Counted from the first letter of the stretch, positions 1-8,188 are shown. The stretch is DNA of 64,000 nucleotides from Desulfuribacillus stibiiarsenatis (GCF_001742305.1 NZ_MJAT01000035.1:1-64000); one strand, 5' to 3'. Translations and numbers: made by a program. The notes: generated by a model from the letters alone, not told the origin.

Positions 1-49
1 ATAGTGATATGTTAAGCGGACAGATACTAATCGGTCGAGGGCTTAACCA
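1..49 (+). rRNA. 23S ribosomal RNA, 3' end only
   Basis: The first bases carry the conserved 3' terminal segment of bacterial 23S rRNA (the ACAGATACTAATCGGTCGAG block followed by GGCTTAACC). The gene enters from outside the window, so only the last few dozen bases are present. The exact mature end is estimated. A short inverted GGTTAACC-type stem follows, typical of the processing region before 5S rRNA. Confidence 0.9.
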
Positions 50-131
50 AAAGGGTTAACCCAAAAACGCACACAGAGTAAGACAAAAAATGTTTCGATG
101 TCGATAGTAGGTTTTAGCGTGTAGTTGAATG

Positions 132-248
132 TCTGGTGGCGATAGCGGAGGGGACACACCCGTTCCCATACCGAACACGATCGTTAAGCCCTCCAGCGCC
201 AATGGTACTTAGGACGTAGGTCCTTGGGAGAGTAGGACGTTGCCAGGC
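132..248 (+). rRNA. rrf: 5S ribosomal RNA, copy 1
   Basis: A 117-base sequence with the Bacilli 5S pattern: it starts TCTGGTGGCGATAGCGGAGG, has the CCGAACACGATCGTTAAGCC core, and ends GACGTTGCCAGGC, whose ends pair. It lies about 80 bases after the 23S end and directly before the tRNA cluster, as in a normal rrn operon. It differs from the second copy at 1219 by one base (A instead of C in the GACGTAGGTCC block). Confidence 0.96.
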
Positions 249-261
249 AATCATGCAGTAT

Positions 262-336
262 TCCTTCGTAGCTCAACGGTGGAGCAACCGGCTGTTAACC
301 GGTAGGTTGTAGGTTCGAGTCCTACCGAAGGAGCCA
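262..336 (+). tRNA. tRNA-Asn (GTT)
   Basis: Full cloverleaf with a seven-base acceptor stem, TTCGAGTCC T-arm and genomically encoded CCA. The anticodon loop CTGTTAA gives GTT. It is the first tRNA after 5S, the usual Bacillales order. Confidence 0.96.
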
Positions 337-337
337 T

Positions 338-413
338 GCTCGTATAGCTCAGTCGGTAGAGCGCATCCATGGTAAGGATGAGGTCATCGGTTCAATCCCG
401 GTTACGAGCTCCA
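338..413 (+). tRNA. tRNA-Thr (GGT)
   Basis: Full cloverleaf with encoded CCA. The anticodon loop ATGGTAA gives GGT. It follows tRNA-Asn by one base, so both are surely on one transcript. Confidence 0.95.
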
Positions 414-428
414 GAAGGCTGCTAAATT

Positions 429-503
429 GGCCCGTTGGTCAAGCGGTTAAGACACCGCCCTTTCACGGCGGTAACAGGGGTTCGATTCCCCTACGGGTCA
501 CCA
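429..503 (+). tRNA. tRNA-Glu (TTC)
   Basis: Full cloverleaf with acceptor GGCCCGT paired to ACGGGTC and encoded CCA. The anticodon loop CTTTCAC gives TTC. Confidence 0.96.
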
Positions 504-517
504 TTAATATTATATGT

Positions 518-593
518 GGACGGTTAGCTCAGCTGGGAGAGCACCTGCCTTACAAGCAGGGGGTCGGCGGTTCGATCCCGTCACCGTCCACCA
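518..593 (+). tRNA. tRNA-Val (TAC)
   Basis: Full cloverleaf with encoded CCA. The anticodon loop CTTACAA gives TAC. Confidence 0.96.
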
Positions 594-598
594 TCCGT

Positions 599-674
<76 letters not shown>

Positions 675-679
675 AAATT

Positions 680-765
680 GGATAGATGCCCGAGTCGGCC
701 AAAGGGAGCAGACTGTAAATCTGCCGGCACTGCCTTCGTAGGTTCGAATCCTACTCTATCCACCA
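680..765 (+). tRNA. tRNA-Tyr (GTA)
   Basis: A class II tRNA with a long variable arm of 86 bases in total, as bacterial tRNA-Tyr has, and encoded CCA. The anticodon loop CTGTAAA gives GTA. Confidence 0.96.
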
Positions 766-801
766 TATTTATGGATTGTGAACATGAAAGTGTTCCAATA
801 T

Positions 802-876
802 TGGGAAGTCGCCAAGCGGTAAGGCACCAGACTTTGACTCTGGCATTCGTAGGTTCGATCCCTGCCTTCCCAGCCA
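802..876 (+). tRNA. tRNA-Gln (TTG)
   Basis: Full cloverleaf with acceptor TGGGAAG paired to CTTCCCA, discriminator G and encoded CCA. The anticodon loop CTTTGAC gives TTG. Confidence 0.95.
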
Positions 877-880
877 TGAT

Positions 881-956
881 GAGCCATTAGCTCAGTCGGT
901 AGAGCACCTGACTTTTAATCAGGGTGTCGCTGGTTCGAGTCCAGCATGGCTCACCA
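881..956 (+). tRNA. tRNA-Lys (TTT)
   Basis: Full cloverleaf with acceptor GAGCCAT paired to ATGGCTC and encoded CCA. The anticodon loop CTTTTAA gives TTT. Confidence 0.96.
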
Positions 957-978
957 TTTTAATTTTATTAGTAAACCT

Positions 979-1061
979 GCGGGTGTGGCGGAATTGGCAG
1001 ACGCACTAGACTTAGGATCTAGCGGGCAACCGTGGGGGTTCAAGTCCCTCCACCCGCACCA
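979..1061 (+). tRNA. tRNA-Leu (TAG)
   Basis: A class II tRNA with a long variable arm, acceptor GCGGGTG paired to CACCCGC and encoded CCA. The anticodon loop CTTAGGA gives TAG. Confidence 0.96.
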
Positions 1062-1139
1062 CTAATAAATCCTATTGCATTAGACAAGCAATAGCAGTAA
1101 AATAGAAGAAGTGAAATTTAATAGTAACACATAACATTT

Positions 1140-1214
1140 GCGGAAGTGGCTCAGTGGTAGAGTATCGCCTTGCCAAGGCGAGGGTCGCGGGTTCGAATCC
1201 CGTCTTCCGCTCCA
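1140..1214 (+). tRNA. tRNA-Gly (GCC)
   Basis: Full cloverleaf with acceptor GCGGAAG paired to CTTCCGC and encoded CCA. The anticodon loop TTGCCAA gives GCC. It lies four bases before the second 5S copy. Confidence 0.96.
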
Positions 1215-1218
1215 AATG

Positions 1219-1335
1219 TCTGGTGGCGATAGCGGAGGGGACACACCCGTTCCCATACCGAACACGATCGTTAAGCCCTCCAGCGCCAATGGTACTTAGG
1301 ACGTCGGTCCTTGGGAGAGTAGGACGTTGCCAGGC
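1219..1335 (+). rRNA. rrf: 5S ribosomal RNA, copy 2, inside the tRNA cluster
   Basis: Same 117-base sequence as the copy at 132 except for one base. It is embedded between tRNA-Gly and tRNA-Arg with only a few bases on either side and has no 16S or 23S gene next to it. The near identity suggests concerted evolution with the other rrn copies, and the position suggests fusion of two rrn/tRNA clusters or a duplication. Confidence 0.95.
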
Positions 1336-1339
1336 ATAT

Positions 1340-1416
1340 GTGCCCTTAGCTCAGCTGGATAGAGCGTTTGACTACGAATCAAAAGGTCGGGAGTTCGAAT
1401 CTCTCAGGGCACGCCA
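1340..1416 (+). tRNA. tRNA-Arg (ACG)
   Basis: Full cloverleaf with acceptor GTGCCCT paired to AGGGCAC, discriminator G and encoded CCA. The anticodon loop CTACGAA gives ACG, whose A34 is normally edited to inosine. Confidence 0.95.
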
Positions 1417-1517
1417 TTTTCTTCTATTAACTATTCTTCGATATAAGATTCGAAGGAAAACACACTAACTAACGGTTCTGTGAGGCGAATAAAGATCTCT
1501 TGTGGGACCGATTTAAC

Positions 1518-1594
1518 CGGGGTATAGCTCAGTTTGGTAGAGTGCTTGGCTTGGGACCAAGAGGCCGGGGGTTCAAATCCCTCTGCCCCGACCA
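1518..1594 (+). tRNA. tRNA-Pro (TGG)
   Basis: Full cloverleaf with acceptor CGGGGTA paired to TGCCCCG and encoded CCA. The anticodon loop CTTGGGA gives TGG. About 100 bases without a recognisable gene separate it from tRNA-Arg. Confidence 0.95.
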
Positions 1595-1608
1595 TGTAAG
1601 TTTATTAT

Positions 1609-1682
1609 GCGGGTGTAGTTCAATGGTAGAACACTAGCCTTCCAAGCTAGATGCGTGGGTTCGATTCCCATCACCCGCTCCA
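1609..1682 (+). tRNA. tRNA-Gly (TCC)
   Basis: Full cloverleaf with acceptor GCGGGTG paired to CACCCGC and encoded CCA. The anticodon loop CTTCCAA gives TCC. Confidence 0.95.
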
Positions 1683-1685
1683 TAT

Positions 1686-1761
1686 GGGGCTATAGCTCAG
1701 CTGGGAGAGCGCCTGCCTTGCACGCAGGAGGTCAGCGGTTCGATCCCGCTTGGCTCCACCA
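1686..1761 (+). tRNA. tRNA-Ala (TGC)
   Basis: Full cloverleaf with encoded CCA. The anticodon loop CTTGCAC gives TGC. It is the last gene of the rRNA/tRNA cluster and is followed directly by a terminator. Confidence 0.96.
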
Positions 1762-1763
1762 CA

Positions 1764-1793
1764 AAAACCTTGTACTAAGTACAAGGTTTTTTA
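1764..1793 (+). terminator. Rho-independent terminator of the rRNA/tRNA cluster
   Basis: A 12-base perfect stem (AAAACCTTGTAC / GTACAAGGTTTT) with a TAA loop runs into a T-rich tail two bases after tRNA-Ala. Confidence 0.92.
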
Positions 1794-2262
1794 TATTAAT
1801 TATGCTATCAATTTTAACTTGTCTTTTGTCAATAGTTGGGTGGGCATTCACGAATACATGCTCTCTGTTATGTTAATCAATACTGTATTAGGGGCTTTAG
1901 AATTATAGATCCATTTAGGAATGTAGTAAGCTCTATACTAACAATTGAACTTATAATGCATCTTTGAAGTTATACTTTATGTCCAGAGTAAGGTGGATAG
2001 CATAAATAGGAATGATTTTACATACATAAGATTGCTTATAAATAAGACTTCTTACCCAATATCGCCAGCAGGAATTTAATAGACAACCGTAGAAATTATA
2101 TAGGATTATTATATTATAGAGAAGCTAATAGAGAAGGTATAAGTAAAGGTATAAGTAAAGGTATAAGTAAAGGTATAAGTTCTTCAGAACTATTACTAAA
2201 ATATTGTGTAAGTCATAATCTATAGATAGTTTGTACATAAACCGTTTTATCTGGGGGTATAG
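1794..2262. other. Intergenic stretch without a recognised gene
   Basis: AT-rich sequence between the tRNA terminator and the regulator at 2263. I see no gene with a credible start and ribosome binding site. The only structured element is the 12-bp tandem repeat at 2136-2180. The promoter of the 2263 gene must lie here, but no clear -35/-10 pair stands out. Confidence 0.6.
2136..2180. repeat. 12-bp tandem repeat (GGTATAAGTAAA), about 3.75 copies
   Basis: Three exact copies of GGTATAAGTAAA in a row plus a fourth of nine bases, about 85 bases upstream of the 2263 gene. Such arrays can change length by slippage, but no function is evident. Confidence 0.9.
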
Positions 2263-3804
2263 ATGATGCAGGAGCAAAGCACGAATGAAAATGTTGTGCC
2301 ATATAGTTTTTTTCAATCTGTGATAGATATACTACCGATTGCTGTAGATATTATAACGCATAACCGTGAATCTGTTTTAACGAATGGGATGTTCCACGAA
2401 TACTTTTCATGGCTTAAAGAGTATCCTTTTCAAGAACAAGTGGACTATACCTTTCAAAACAAGACACCGTATGAGCTTGAAAACTATGAAATACAGTCAA
2501 TTTCTGGTGATTTACGCGCCTTTCATTTGCTAGTAGAGCCAATCTTAGAAGGTAATGAGGTACTCGGGGCAATCGTTATTGTCCAGGATGTTACAATGCT
2601 CGCTAAGTTTAATCAAGAGAATGAAAAGCTGCAAGCAATGCTGGAGACCACGAAAGCAGAATTAAGAGAATTGAAAATTAAGAAGGCCTCTAATGCAATA
2701 AGTGATCAAAGTGTTTCACAACCTACATACTCTGTAAATGAAACTCAAAAAACTAGACATAGCGATTTGAGCGAAGAGGCTGAAGCGAATGTAACCAAGC
2801 AAAGGCTAATAGAAACGAATGTACCGTCACTAGACCCTTCTACGGAAAAGGATGAAGGCCTATATTTATCTACTCGGGATAATAATACATGGATTGCCGT
2901 ACGTGATCTAAAAAAATATCTAAAAGCCTCCGAAAATGCGTATATATATGGAGAGCCAGGTGTTGGAGTTAAAGAGTTACTATATCTGTTATTGACCAAA
3001 AGTGTACATAAAAAGCCTATCTGGCATAAAGTAAGTAGTGGAACGGATTTAGATAAAATTCCCTCAAGCCAATTAAATAATGAATATCATTGCATTGAAA
3101 TTACGAATCTTGACGTATTACAAATCGTAATAAATTTTATTAATGAGAGAAAACAGAAACATGCCCAAAAGCATTGGTTGATTTTCGGTAGCCAGCCGTT
3201 AACCAGTGAATACAATGAACGCAATGAACAGATCGCACATATAGATATTCCATCAATCAGACAAAGAAAAGTTGATATTATGCCAATTGTCGATCAATAT
3301 ATCCCTGAAGGCTTTAAGCTTGACGAACAAGTCAAAAGAAAGTTTATCCAGTATAACTGGCCGCAAAATCTACGGGAGATACGTAGTGTAATCCGATATG
3401 CCGTTGGTATGTGTGAATATGGGCAAAGAACAATAGAGCTTGAGCACATTCAGCCAATTATCGGTGAACAAGCATCAATACAAATCATTCCTGCAGATCA
3501 CACGCAAGAGCATCAGATTGGTATAAACAAAAACATTCAAACGGATCACCCAAAGGGAGAAAGTCACGGAAACTCTGAAACGCAGGAATTTACGATGAAT
3601 TCGACAATAATTAGAATGCTAGAACTATTAGATAAGTCGGATGAGAACATGACTGATATTTTTGAAACGATTGAAAAACAATATATAGAGAAGATGTTAG
3701 ATAAAGAGCACTTTAATATTTCCCGCACTGCCAATAAGCTTGGAATCAAACGTCAAGCATTGCAATATAAAATGAAGAAATACAACTTGGCATCCGAGGA
3801 GTAG
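2263..3804 (+). CDS. PAS / degenerate AAA+ / Fis-HTH transcriptional regulator
   Basis: The 513-residue protein has the layout of a sigma-54 enhancer-binding protein (RocR/NtrC type): an N-terminal PAS-like sensor (about 15-115), a short coiled linker, an AAA+-like middle (about 215-410) and a Fis-type helix-turn-helix at the C terminus (about 480-510, NISRTANKLGIKRQALQYKM). The AAA+ part is degraded. The P-loop reads GEPGVGVKE near residue 229 without the usual GKT/GKE lysine order, Walker B lacks the acidic pair, and no GAFTGA loop is visible. It is therefore unlikely to remodel sigma-54 polymerase and may act as a simple DNA-binding sensor. GGGGGT precedes the ATG. The HD gene starts five bases after its stop, so the two form an operon. 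Confidence 0.8.
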   Translation: MMQEQSTNENVVPYSFFQSVIDILPIAVDIITHNRESVLTNGMFHEYFSWLKEYPFQEQVDYTFQNKTPYELENYEIQSISGDLRAFHLLVEPILEGNEVLGAIVIVQDVTMLAKFNQENEKLQAMLETTKAELRELKIKKASNAISDQSVSQPTYSVNETQKTRHSDLSEEAEANVTKQRLIETNVPSLDPSTEKDEGLYLSTRDNNTWIAVRDLKKYLKASENAYIYGEPGVGVKELLYLLLTKSVHKKPIWHKVSSGTDLDKIPSSQLNNEYHCIEITNLDVLQIVINFINERKQKHAQKHWLIFGSQPLTSEYNERNEQIAHIDIPSIRQRKVDIMPIVDQYIPEGFKLDEQVKRKFIQYNWPQNLREIRSVIRYAVGMCEYGQRTIELEHIQPIIGEQASIQIIPADHTQEHQIGINKNIQTDHPKGESHGNSETQEFTMNSTIIRMLELLDKSDENMTDIFETIEKQYIEKMLDKEHFNISRTANKLGIKRQALQYKMKKYNLASEE

Positions 3805-3809
3805 ACCCC

Positions 3810-4478
3810 ATGGAATTCACTGAGCAATTAATATGTGAGATGAAGTCCTATGTAAAGGAACGGATATTCAATACCTATGCCCAATCGCCAGAGTTAACCG
3901 AATGGCAGTCTTTGGGCTATATTGGACAGCCAGATTATCGCTGGCGCCATACCTTGCAAGTAGCGGAGTTTGCACGTGTGATTGCAGAAGATATGAAAGC
4001 GAACGGACCCGTATTGGAGGCTGCTAGCATTTTTCATGATGTTTGTCGTTTCTCAAGTACAGAAGAAAATCATGCAGAGGACGGAGCCCGAATTGCGATA
4101 GAATTTTTAAGGGGCAGGGGGTTTTCCTCAGAATTCTATCATCATGTGGCAGAAGTGATACGTGATCATACGGGTCGAGGCGGAATCGATCATATCAATA
4201 AAGCATCTATAGAATCTAAGATTTTGGTAGAAGCGGATGTACTCGAGAAACTTGGGGCAAAAGGTGTATTTATGCATTTTACGATAGCTGGCAATAAGTT
4301 TCAGACACTGGACGAGATGCTGGAGAGTTATGACCATTGGGTGACTAAACGGGCAGTACATGCCGCTAGTTTTTTTTGGACATCGAAAGGAAAAGAACTA
4401 TTAATTGAGAAGCAACGGTTTCAAGAACAATTTTTACAACAATTTGTTCAGGAATTCTCATGGAATGAACAATCATAA
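3810..4478 (+). CDS. HD-domain phosphohydrolase
   Basis: The 222-residue protein carries an HD metal site: H47 in YRWRHTLQVAEFA, H76-D77 in IFHDVCRF, H88, H120 in IRDHTGRGG and D143 in VEADVLEKLGA. This pattern fits an HD-family metal-dependent phosphohydrolase acting on a nucleotide or another phosphorylated small molecule. The substrate cannot be read from sequence. It is translated from an ATG with GAGGAG upstream, five bases after the degenerate regulator, and a terminator follows at 4520, so the two genes are probably a bicistronic unit. Confidence 0.82.
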   Translation: MEFTEQLICEMKSYVKERIFNTYAQSPELTEWQSLGYIGQPDYRWRHTLQVAEFARVIAEDMKANGPVLEAASIFHDVCRFSSTEENHAEDGARIAIEFLRGRGFSSEFYHHVAEVIRDHTGRGGIDHINKASIESKILVEADVLEKLGAKGVFMHFTIAGNKFQTLDEMLESYDHWVTKRAVHAASFFWTSKGKELLIEKQRFQEQFLQQFVQEFSWNEQS

Positions 4479-4519
4479 TCATAATCAATTGAGAAATAAC
4501 GATATATGCGTGAAACTAT

Positions 4520-4545
4520 AATGTGGAGAAATCCACATTTTTTTT
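4520..4545 (+). terminator. Rho-independent terminator after the HD gene
   Basis: Stem AATGTGGA / TCCACATT with a GAAA loop, followed by a run of eight T. Confidence 0.9.
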
Positions 4546-4699
4546 CGTACATCAGATTTATAAATTTTATCTGATATACATAGCTTTGCATTAGCAACAC
4601 ATCAATAATAAATTATTGTGTTTTTGCGTCAGTGCAACTAAGGCATTCTATTCACCTGAGGTTTGGCGAATGCCAAGTTTTCTTTATTTGTTTTTTTGC
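4546..4699. other. Intergenic stretch upstream of the sulfate-reduction operon
   Basis: Together with flanking signals this is part of a roughly 400-base gap. It holds no gene that I can support. A small hairpin TTGGC-GAAT-GCCAA followed by a T-rich stretch lies at 4663-4682 and may be a back-up terminator. I see no SAM-riboswitch or T-box core. Confidence 0.5.
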
Positions 4700-4728
4700 T
4701 TGACGAATCGACAAAAACATAGTACATT
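4700..4728 (+). promoter_or_regulatory. Candidate sigma-A promoter of the sulfate-reduction operon
   Basis: TTGACG at 4700-4705 and TACATT at 4723-4728 are separated by 17 bases. This is the best promoter match in the gap and leaves a 5' leader of about 150 bases before the ATG at 4883. Confidence 0.55.
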
Positions 4729-4882
4729 TAAATACATTAAATCATATAAGAATACTATGAATTAAAGTTGAGGCATGAAAATCCGCAACTTAATAAAAAG
4801 AACATCAAGCCGAATAACACTTGTAATTTACGGAGATATCTTTTGTAATAGAATCAATATAGAGAATATTGGGGGTAGAGCT

Positions 4883-6067
4883 ATGTTAAAACAACAACGT
4901 TTTGTACCAACGGTTGAGGAACTGTTCGGTAAGGCCGTAAAAGAAGAGAACAAATTTCATTGCTGGAGCTGTTCTGGTGAAATTCTTCAAGATTATCTGT
5001 ATTGCCCTGGTTGTGGTCAAGAAGCACGTTTCTGCCGCACATGTAAGAATCATGTGGCAGAACATGAAAGTTCTTGTTCACGCTGTACGGATGGTTTTAA
5101 TTGGTCAATTGAAAAGCGGAAACAGATTACGAAAGATACATTTAAAGATTACGTGGAATTTCGTCTGGGTGGAAAATCTGGTTTTTATGACCGTTACCCA
5201 GTGCAGGAAGAAAGACGCGACTTATTTAGAGACTATGTCAAGGAACGCGAAGGGAACTTGTGGACAGTCCGTACCCGTGTAGAGCAAGGGAATGTAACAA
5301 TCGAACAGATGCGCAAAGTTGTCGACCTAGCCGCTCAATATCAGCTTGGTGACTTACACTGGACCGACCGACAGGGCTTACAATTAACCCATGTCGATGG
5401 CCGCGTTTTATTTGAAGTAACGCGCCAGTTAGCAGCAGTCGATTTACACTTATCCCCGCGTGGTGGAACGGTTAGAAACACAGTGGCTTGTCCTGCGTTA
5501 CCGGAGTGCCGAAATGGGTTAATCTATGCTACTGATTTAGCAAAGCGCCTCAATGAACGATACAAAGACGTTACTGGATTACCACATAAGTTTAAGCTAT
5601 CCGTAGCAGGATGCCCTAATAGCTGTACACGTGCACAAGCCCACGATATTGGGGTTATGGGTACTCAAGTGATCAAGATTAATAAAGACACTTGTACCGG
5701 TTGTGGTCATTGCGCCAATGCATGTAAAGAGGATGCCATTCACATCAGCAATGGCAAAGCCAGTATTGACTACTCTAAATGTGTGGATTGCGGCATGTGT
5801 AATCGCGCTTGTCCAACAGGTAGCGCAGAAATTGTGAAAGCTGGCGTTAGTGTGTATATCGGAGGGTGTGGAGGACGTCATCCGCAAAACGGAAAACGTC
5901 TCCTAAGAAATGCGGATATTGACGAAATCTTTCCTTGGATTGATGCTGTAATTGTAGAGTGGAAAACTTTCGGGGAGAAGCGCTGGCGCTTAGGACGATG
6001 GATTGAGTACGTAGGTTGGGAGCAATTTAAGCAAAAAGTAAACGAGCGCGTACAGGCACAAAAATAG
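4883..6067 (+). CDS. Siroheme [4Fe-4S] sulfite reductase with N-terminal zinc-ribbon cysteines and C-terminal ferredoxin domain
   Basis: The 394-residue protein reduces sulfite (or nitrite) to sulfide with siroheme. The siroheme/[4Fe-4S] ligands are present as CX5C (C203, C209) and CX3C (C244, C248), followed by two ferredoxin clusters (C271, C274, C277, C281 and C300, C303, C306, C310), as in AsrC/Dsr-like enzymes. Residues 27-68 hold four CXXC pairs resembling two zinc ribbons, which is unusual for this family. I chose the ATG at 4883, which has GGGGGTAG eight bases upstream. An in-frame ATG at 4775 would add 36 residues without a ribosome binding site or family similarity. It heads an operon with AprA-like, AprB-like and Sat proteins, so sulfite is the likely substrate. 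Confidence 0.88.
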   Translation: MLKQQRFVPTVEELFGKAVKEENKFHCWSCSGEILQDYLYCPGCGQEARFCRTCKNHVAEHESSCSRCTDGFNWSIEKRKQITKDTFKDYVEFRLGGKSGFYDRYPVQEERRDLFRDYVKEREGNLWTVRTRVEQGNVTIEQMRKVVDLAAQYQLGDLHWTDRQGLQLTHVDGRVLFEVTRQLAAVDLHLSPRGGTVRNTVACPALPECRNGLIYATDLAKRLNERYKDVTGLPHKFKLSVAGCPNSCTRAQAHDIGVMGTQVIKINKDTCTGCGHCANACKEDAIHISNGKASIDYSKCVDCGMCNRACPTGSAEIVKAGVSVYIGGCGGRHPQNGKRLLRNADIDEIFPWIDAVIVEWKTFGEKRWRLGRWIEYVGWEQFKQKVNERVQAQK

Positions 6068-6120
6068 GCGAAATTAGTATATATAGTAACGACGATATAG
6101 GCGGAGAGGAGTCGCTAAAG

Positions 6121-7857
6121 TTGAAACATAGCGTACAACATATTAGCACGGATTTATTGATCATTGGCGGAGGCACCGCAGGATGTTTAGCAGCGATCGA
6201 AGCAAAGGAACTAAACCCTGACGTGAAAGTTACTATTTTAGAAAAAGCCAACATTGAACGTAGTGGCTGTCTAGCAGCTGGAATGAATGCAATTAACGCG
6301 TATTTGAACCCTGGCGAAACGGCAGAAAGTTTTACGAAATATGTGCGGTATGATGCTTGTGGATTGTTACGTGAAGATCTCGTATTATCGCAGGCGAGGG
6401 AGTTCGAATATGTAGTGAAAAAGGTAGAATCTTGGGGTCTACCAATTCTAAAAGATGATAAAGGCAATTATCAGCCACGTGGTCGCTGGAACATTAAGAT
6501 CAACGGAGAGAAACTAAAACCAATTATTGCGAAAAAAGCATTAGATATGGGCGTAGAAGTTATCAATCGTGCGTTTGCAACGAATTATATTACGGAAAAT
6601 GGAGTTGTAAAAGGTGCGTTCGCAGCAAGTACGAAGAAAGAAGAGTTCTATGTCATTCAAGCGAAAAAGACAATCATAGCAACAGGTGGAGCAGCAGGCA
6701 TTTACAAGCCGAACAACACAGCAGACTCGCGTCATAAAATTTGGTATTCACCATTTAATGCAGGTGCGGGCTACGCAATGGGAATCCGTGCTGGTGCGGA
6801 GATGACATCATTTGAGCATCGCTTTATCGCGCTCCGCACCAAGGATATTATTTCACCAACGGGAACACTGGCGTTAGGTTTTGGTGCTCCACAAGTCAAT
6901 GCCAATAAAGAGAAGTTCATGCAGACGAAGTTCGCACATGTTGGTGGAGAAGGCGCACCTACACCGTATCGAGTATATGGACCGACTAAGGAAATGAAAG
7001 AGGGCCGCGGCCCTTGTTATATGGACACGACACATTTATCGAAAGAGCAGGCGTATGAGCTGAAGAAGTCATTCTTAGATATGTATCCTGATATTGTTCT
7101 GTATTGGGCTGCAAACGGCATAGAGCCTGATCAAGAGCCGATTGAATTACAAGGTACGGAGCCATATATTATGGGTGGACATAACCAAGCTGGGTATTGG
7201 ATTGATCCAGATCGCAAGACTACGCTTGAAGGGCTTTTTGCAGCAGGTGATGTAGCGGGAGGAGCGCCATTCAAGTTCGTCAGTGGATGTTTTGCAGAAG
7301 GGGTAATTGCGGCCCGTAAAGCAATCACCGAACTTGGGGAAGTTGAAGCTAATAGCGCCTCTGAAAATCTGGACGTCGATGCGTTAGCAGAGCAAGAAAT
7401 AGACAGAGTCTTTGGTCCTCTAGAACGCTATGTAGAAGGTCAAACAGGCGTAACTTATGAGGAAATGGAAGGTCGTCTACAAAAGATCATGGATGAGTAC
7501 GCAGGCGGTGTTAGCAGCTACTATGAAATGTCAGAGCCACGCTTGAAAATTGCCGAAAAACGTCTCAAGCAACTTAGAAGTCAAATCCCGTTTTTAGTAG
7601 CAAAAGACACATTTGAACTGATGAATGTGCATGAAGTTATCGACCGCTTAGATGTGGCAGAAGTCCTTGTGCAACACTTACTGCATCGCAAAGAAACAAG
7701 ATGGCCAGCATACCAGTCACGTACGGATTACCCAGAGAGAAACGATATGCAGTGGTTGAAGTTCGTGAATTCATATCGCAACCAAGAAGGTGAAATACAA
7801 ATGGTAGAGCGTCCGTACGAACAAATCGTACCTGGCAATCGTTATTTACCAAGGTAG
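6121..7857 (+). CDS. aprA: AprA-like flavoprotein (adenylylsulfate reductase alpha subunit)
   Basis: The 578-residue protein belongs to the fumarate reductase/AprA flavoprotein family. An FAD dinucleotide-binding motif (IIGGGTAGCLAAIEA) starts near residue 14, and a second FAD contact (GLFAAGDVAGGAPFKFVSGC) lies in the second half. The EHRFIALRTKD region and the partner genes point to APS reductase rather than fumarate reductase: a two-cluster ferredoxin and ATP sulfurylase follow. It is shorter than AprA of dissimilatory sulfate reducers (usually more than 600 residues). Expected reaction: APS to sulfite plus AMP in the cytoplasm. The start is TTG with GGAGAGGAG upstream. APS reductase activity is inferred from context and family resemblance. 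Confidence 0.83.
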   Translation: MKHSVQHISTDLLIIGGGTAGCLAAIEAKELNPDVKVTILEKANIERSGCLAAGMNAINAYLNPGETAESFTKYVRYDACGLLREDLVLSQAREFEYVVKKVESWGLPILKDDKGNYQPRGRWNIKINGEKLKPIIAKKALDMGVEVINRAFATNYITENGVVKGAFAASTKKEEFYVIQAKKTIIATGGAAGIYKPNNTADSRHKIWYSPFNAGAGYAMGIRAGAEMTSFEHRFIALRTKDIISPTGTLALGFGAPQVNANKEKFMQTKFAHVGGEGAPTPYRVYGPTKEMKEGRGPCYMDTTHLSKEQAYELKKSFLDMYPDIVLYWAANGIEPDQEPIELQGTEPYIMGGHNQAGYWIDPDRKTTLEGLFAAGDVAGGAPFKFVSGCFAEGVIAARKAITELGEVEANSASENLDVDALAEQEIDRVFGPLERYVEGQTGVTYEEMEGRLQKIMDEYAGGVSSYYEMSEPRLKIAEKRLKQLRSQIPFLVAKDTFELMNVHEVIDRLDVAEVLVQHLLHRKETRWPAYQSRTDYPERNDMQWLKFVNSYRNQEGEIQMVERPYEQIVPGNRYLPR

Positions 7858-7867
7858 GAGGATTTGT

Positions 7868-8188
7868 ATGTCAGTAGTAGTCAATCTTCACCGTTGTAAT
7901 GGGTGTAATAAAGCAGTAGAAAGTCGCTGTGAGACCGTTTGTCCTGGAAACCTAATGACACGAAATCAAGAAAATAAAGCATATATCCGCAGTAAACAAG
8001 ACTGTTGGGACTGCATGGCATGTGTCAAAGCATGTCCACAACAAGCAATCGAGACGAAGCTACCTTATGAGCTTGCAGGTTATGGGGCGAAGCTTACGCC
8101 AAAAACTGAGAAGAATCAGATTGTCTGGAACTTAGAATATCCAGATGGTCGTAAAGATATATTTGTGATTCCTACGGAATCTATCTAA
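7868..8188 (+). CDS. aprB: AprB-like ferredoxin (adenylylsulfate reductase beta subunit)
   Basis: A 106-residue iron-sulfur protein with two [4Fe-4S] motifs: one irregular ([16 protein letters not shown], near the N terminus) and one classical ([12 protein letters not shown], about 41-52). This matches the AprB pattern of a long first motif followed by a standard one, but the C-terminal tail is short. It should pass electrons to the AprA-like flavoprotein, whose stop lies ten bases upstream with AGGAGG between them. The AprB call rests on the neighbours, since ferredoxins of this size are common. Confidence 0.82.
   Translation: MSVVVNLHRCNGCNKAVESRCETVCPGNLMTRNQENKAYIRSKQDCWDCMACVKACPQQAIETKLPYELAGYGAKLTPKTEKNQIVWNLEYPDGRKDIFVIPTESI

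Noticed and set aside
2125-2316. Minus-strand frame ending in LYLYLYLY
   Set aside because: A product of the 12-bp tandem repeat, overlapping the regulator start; no ribosome binding site.
4775-4882. Upstream start of the sulfite reductase
   Set aside because: No ribosome binding site and no similarity; the ATG at 4883 has GGGGGTAG at the right distance.
4546-4882. SAM riboswitch or T-box in the leader of the sulfate operon
   Set aside because: I looked for the conserved core motifs of both and did not find them; only a small hairpin and a promoter are visible.
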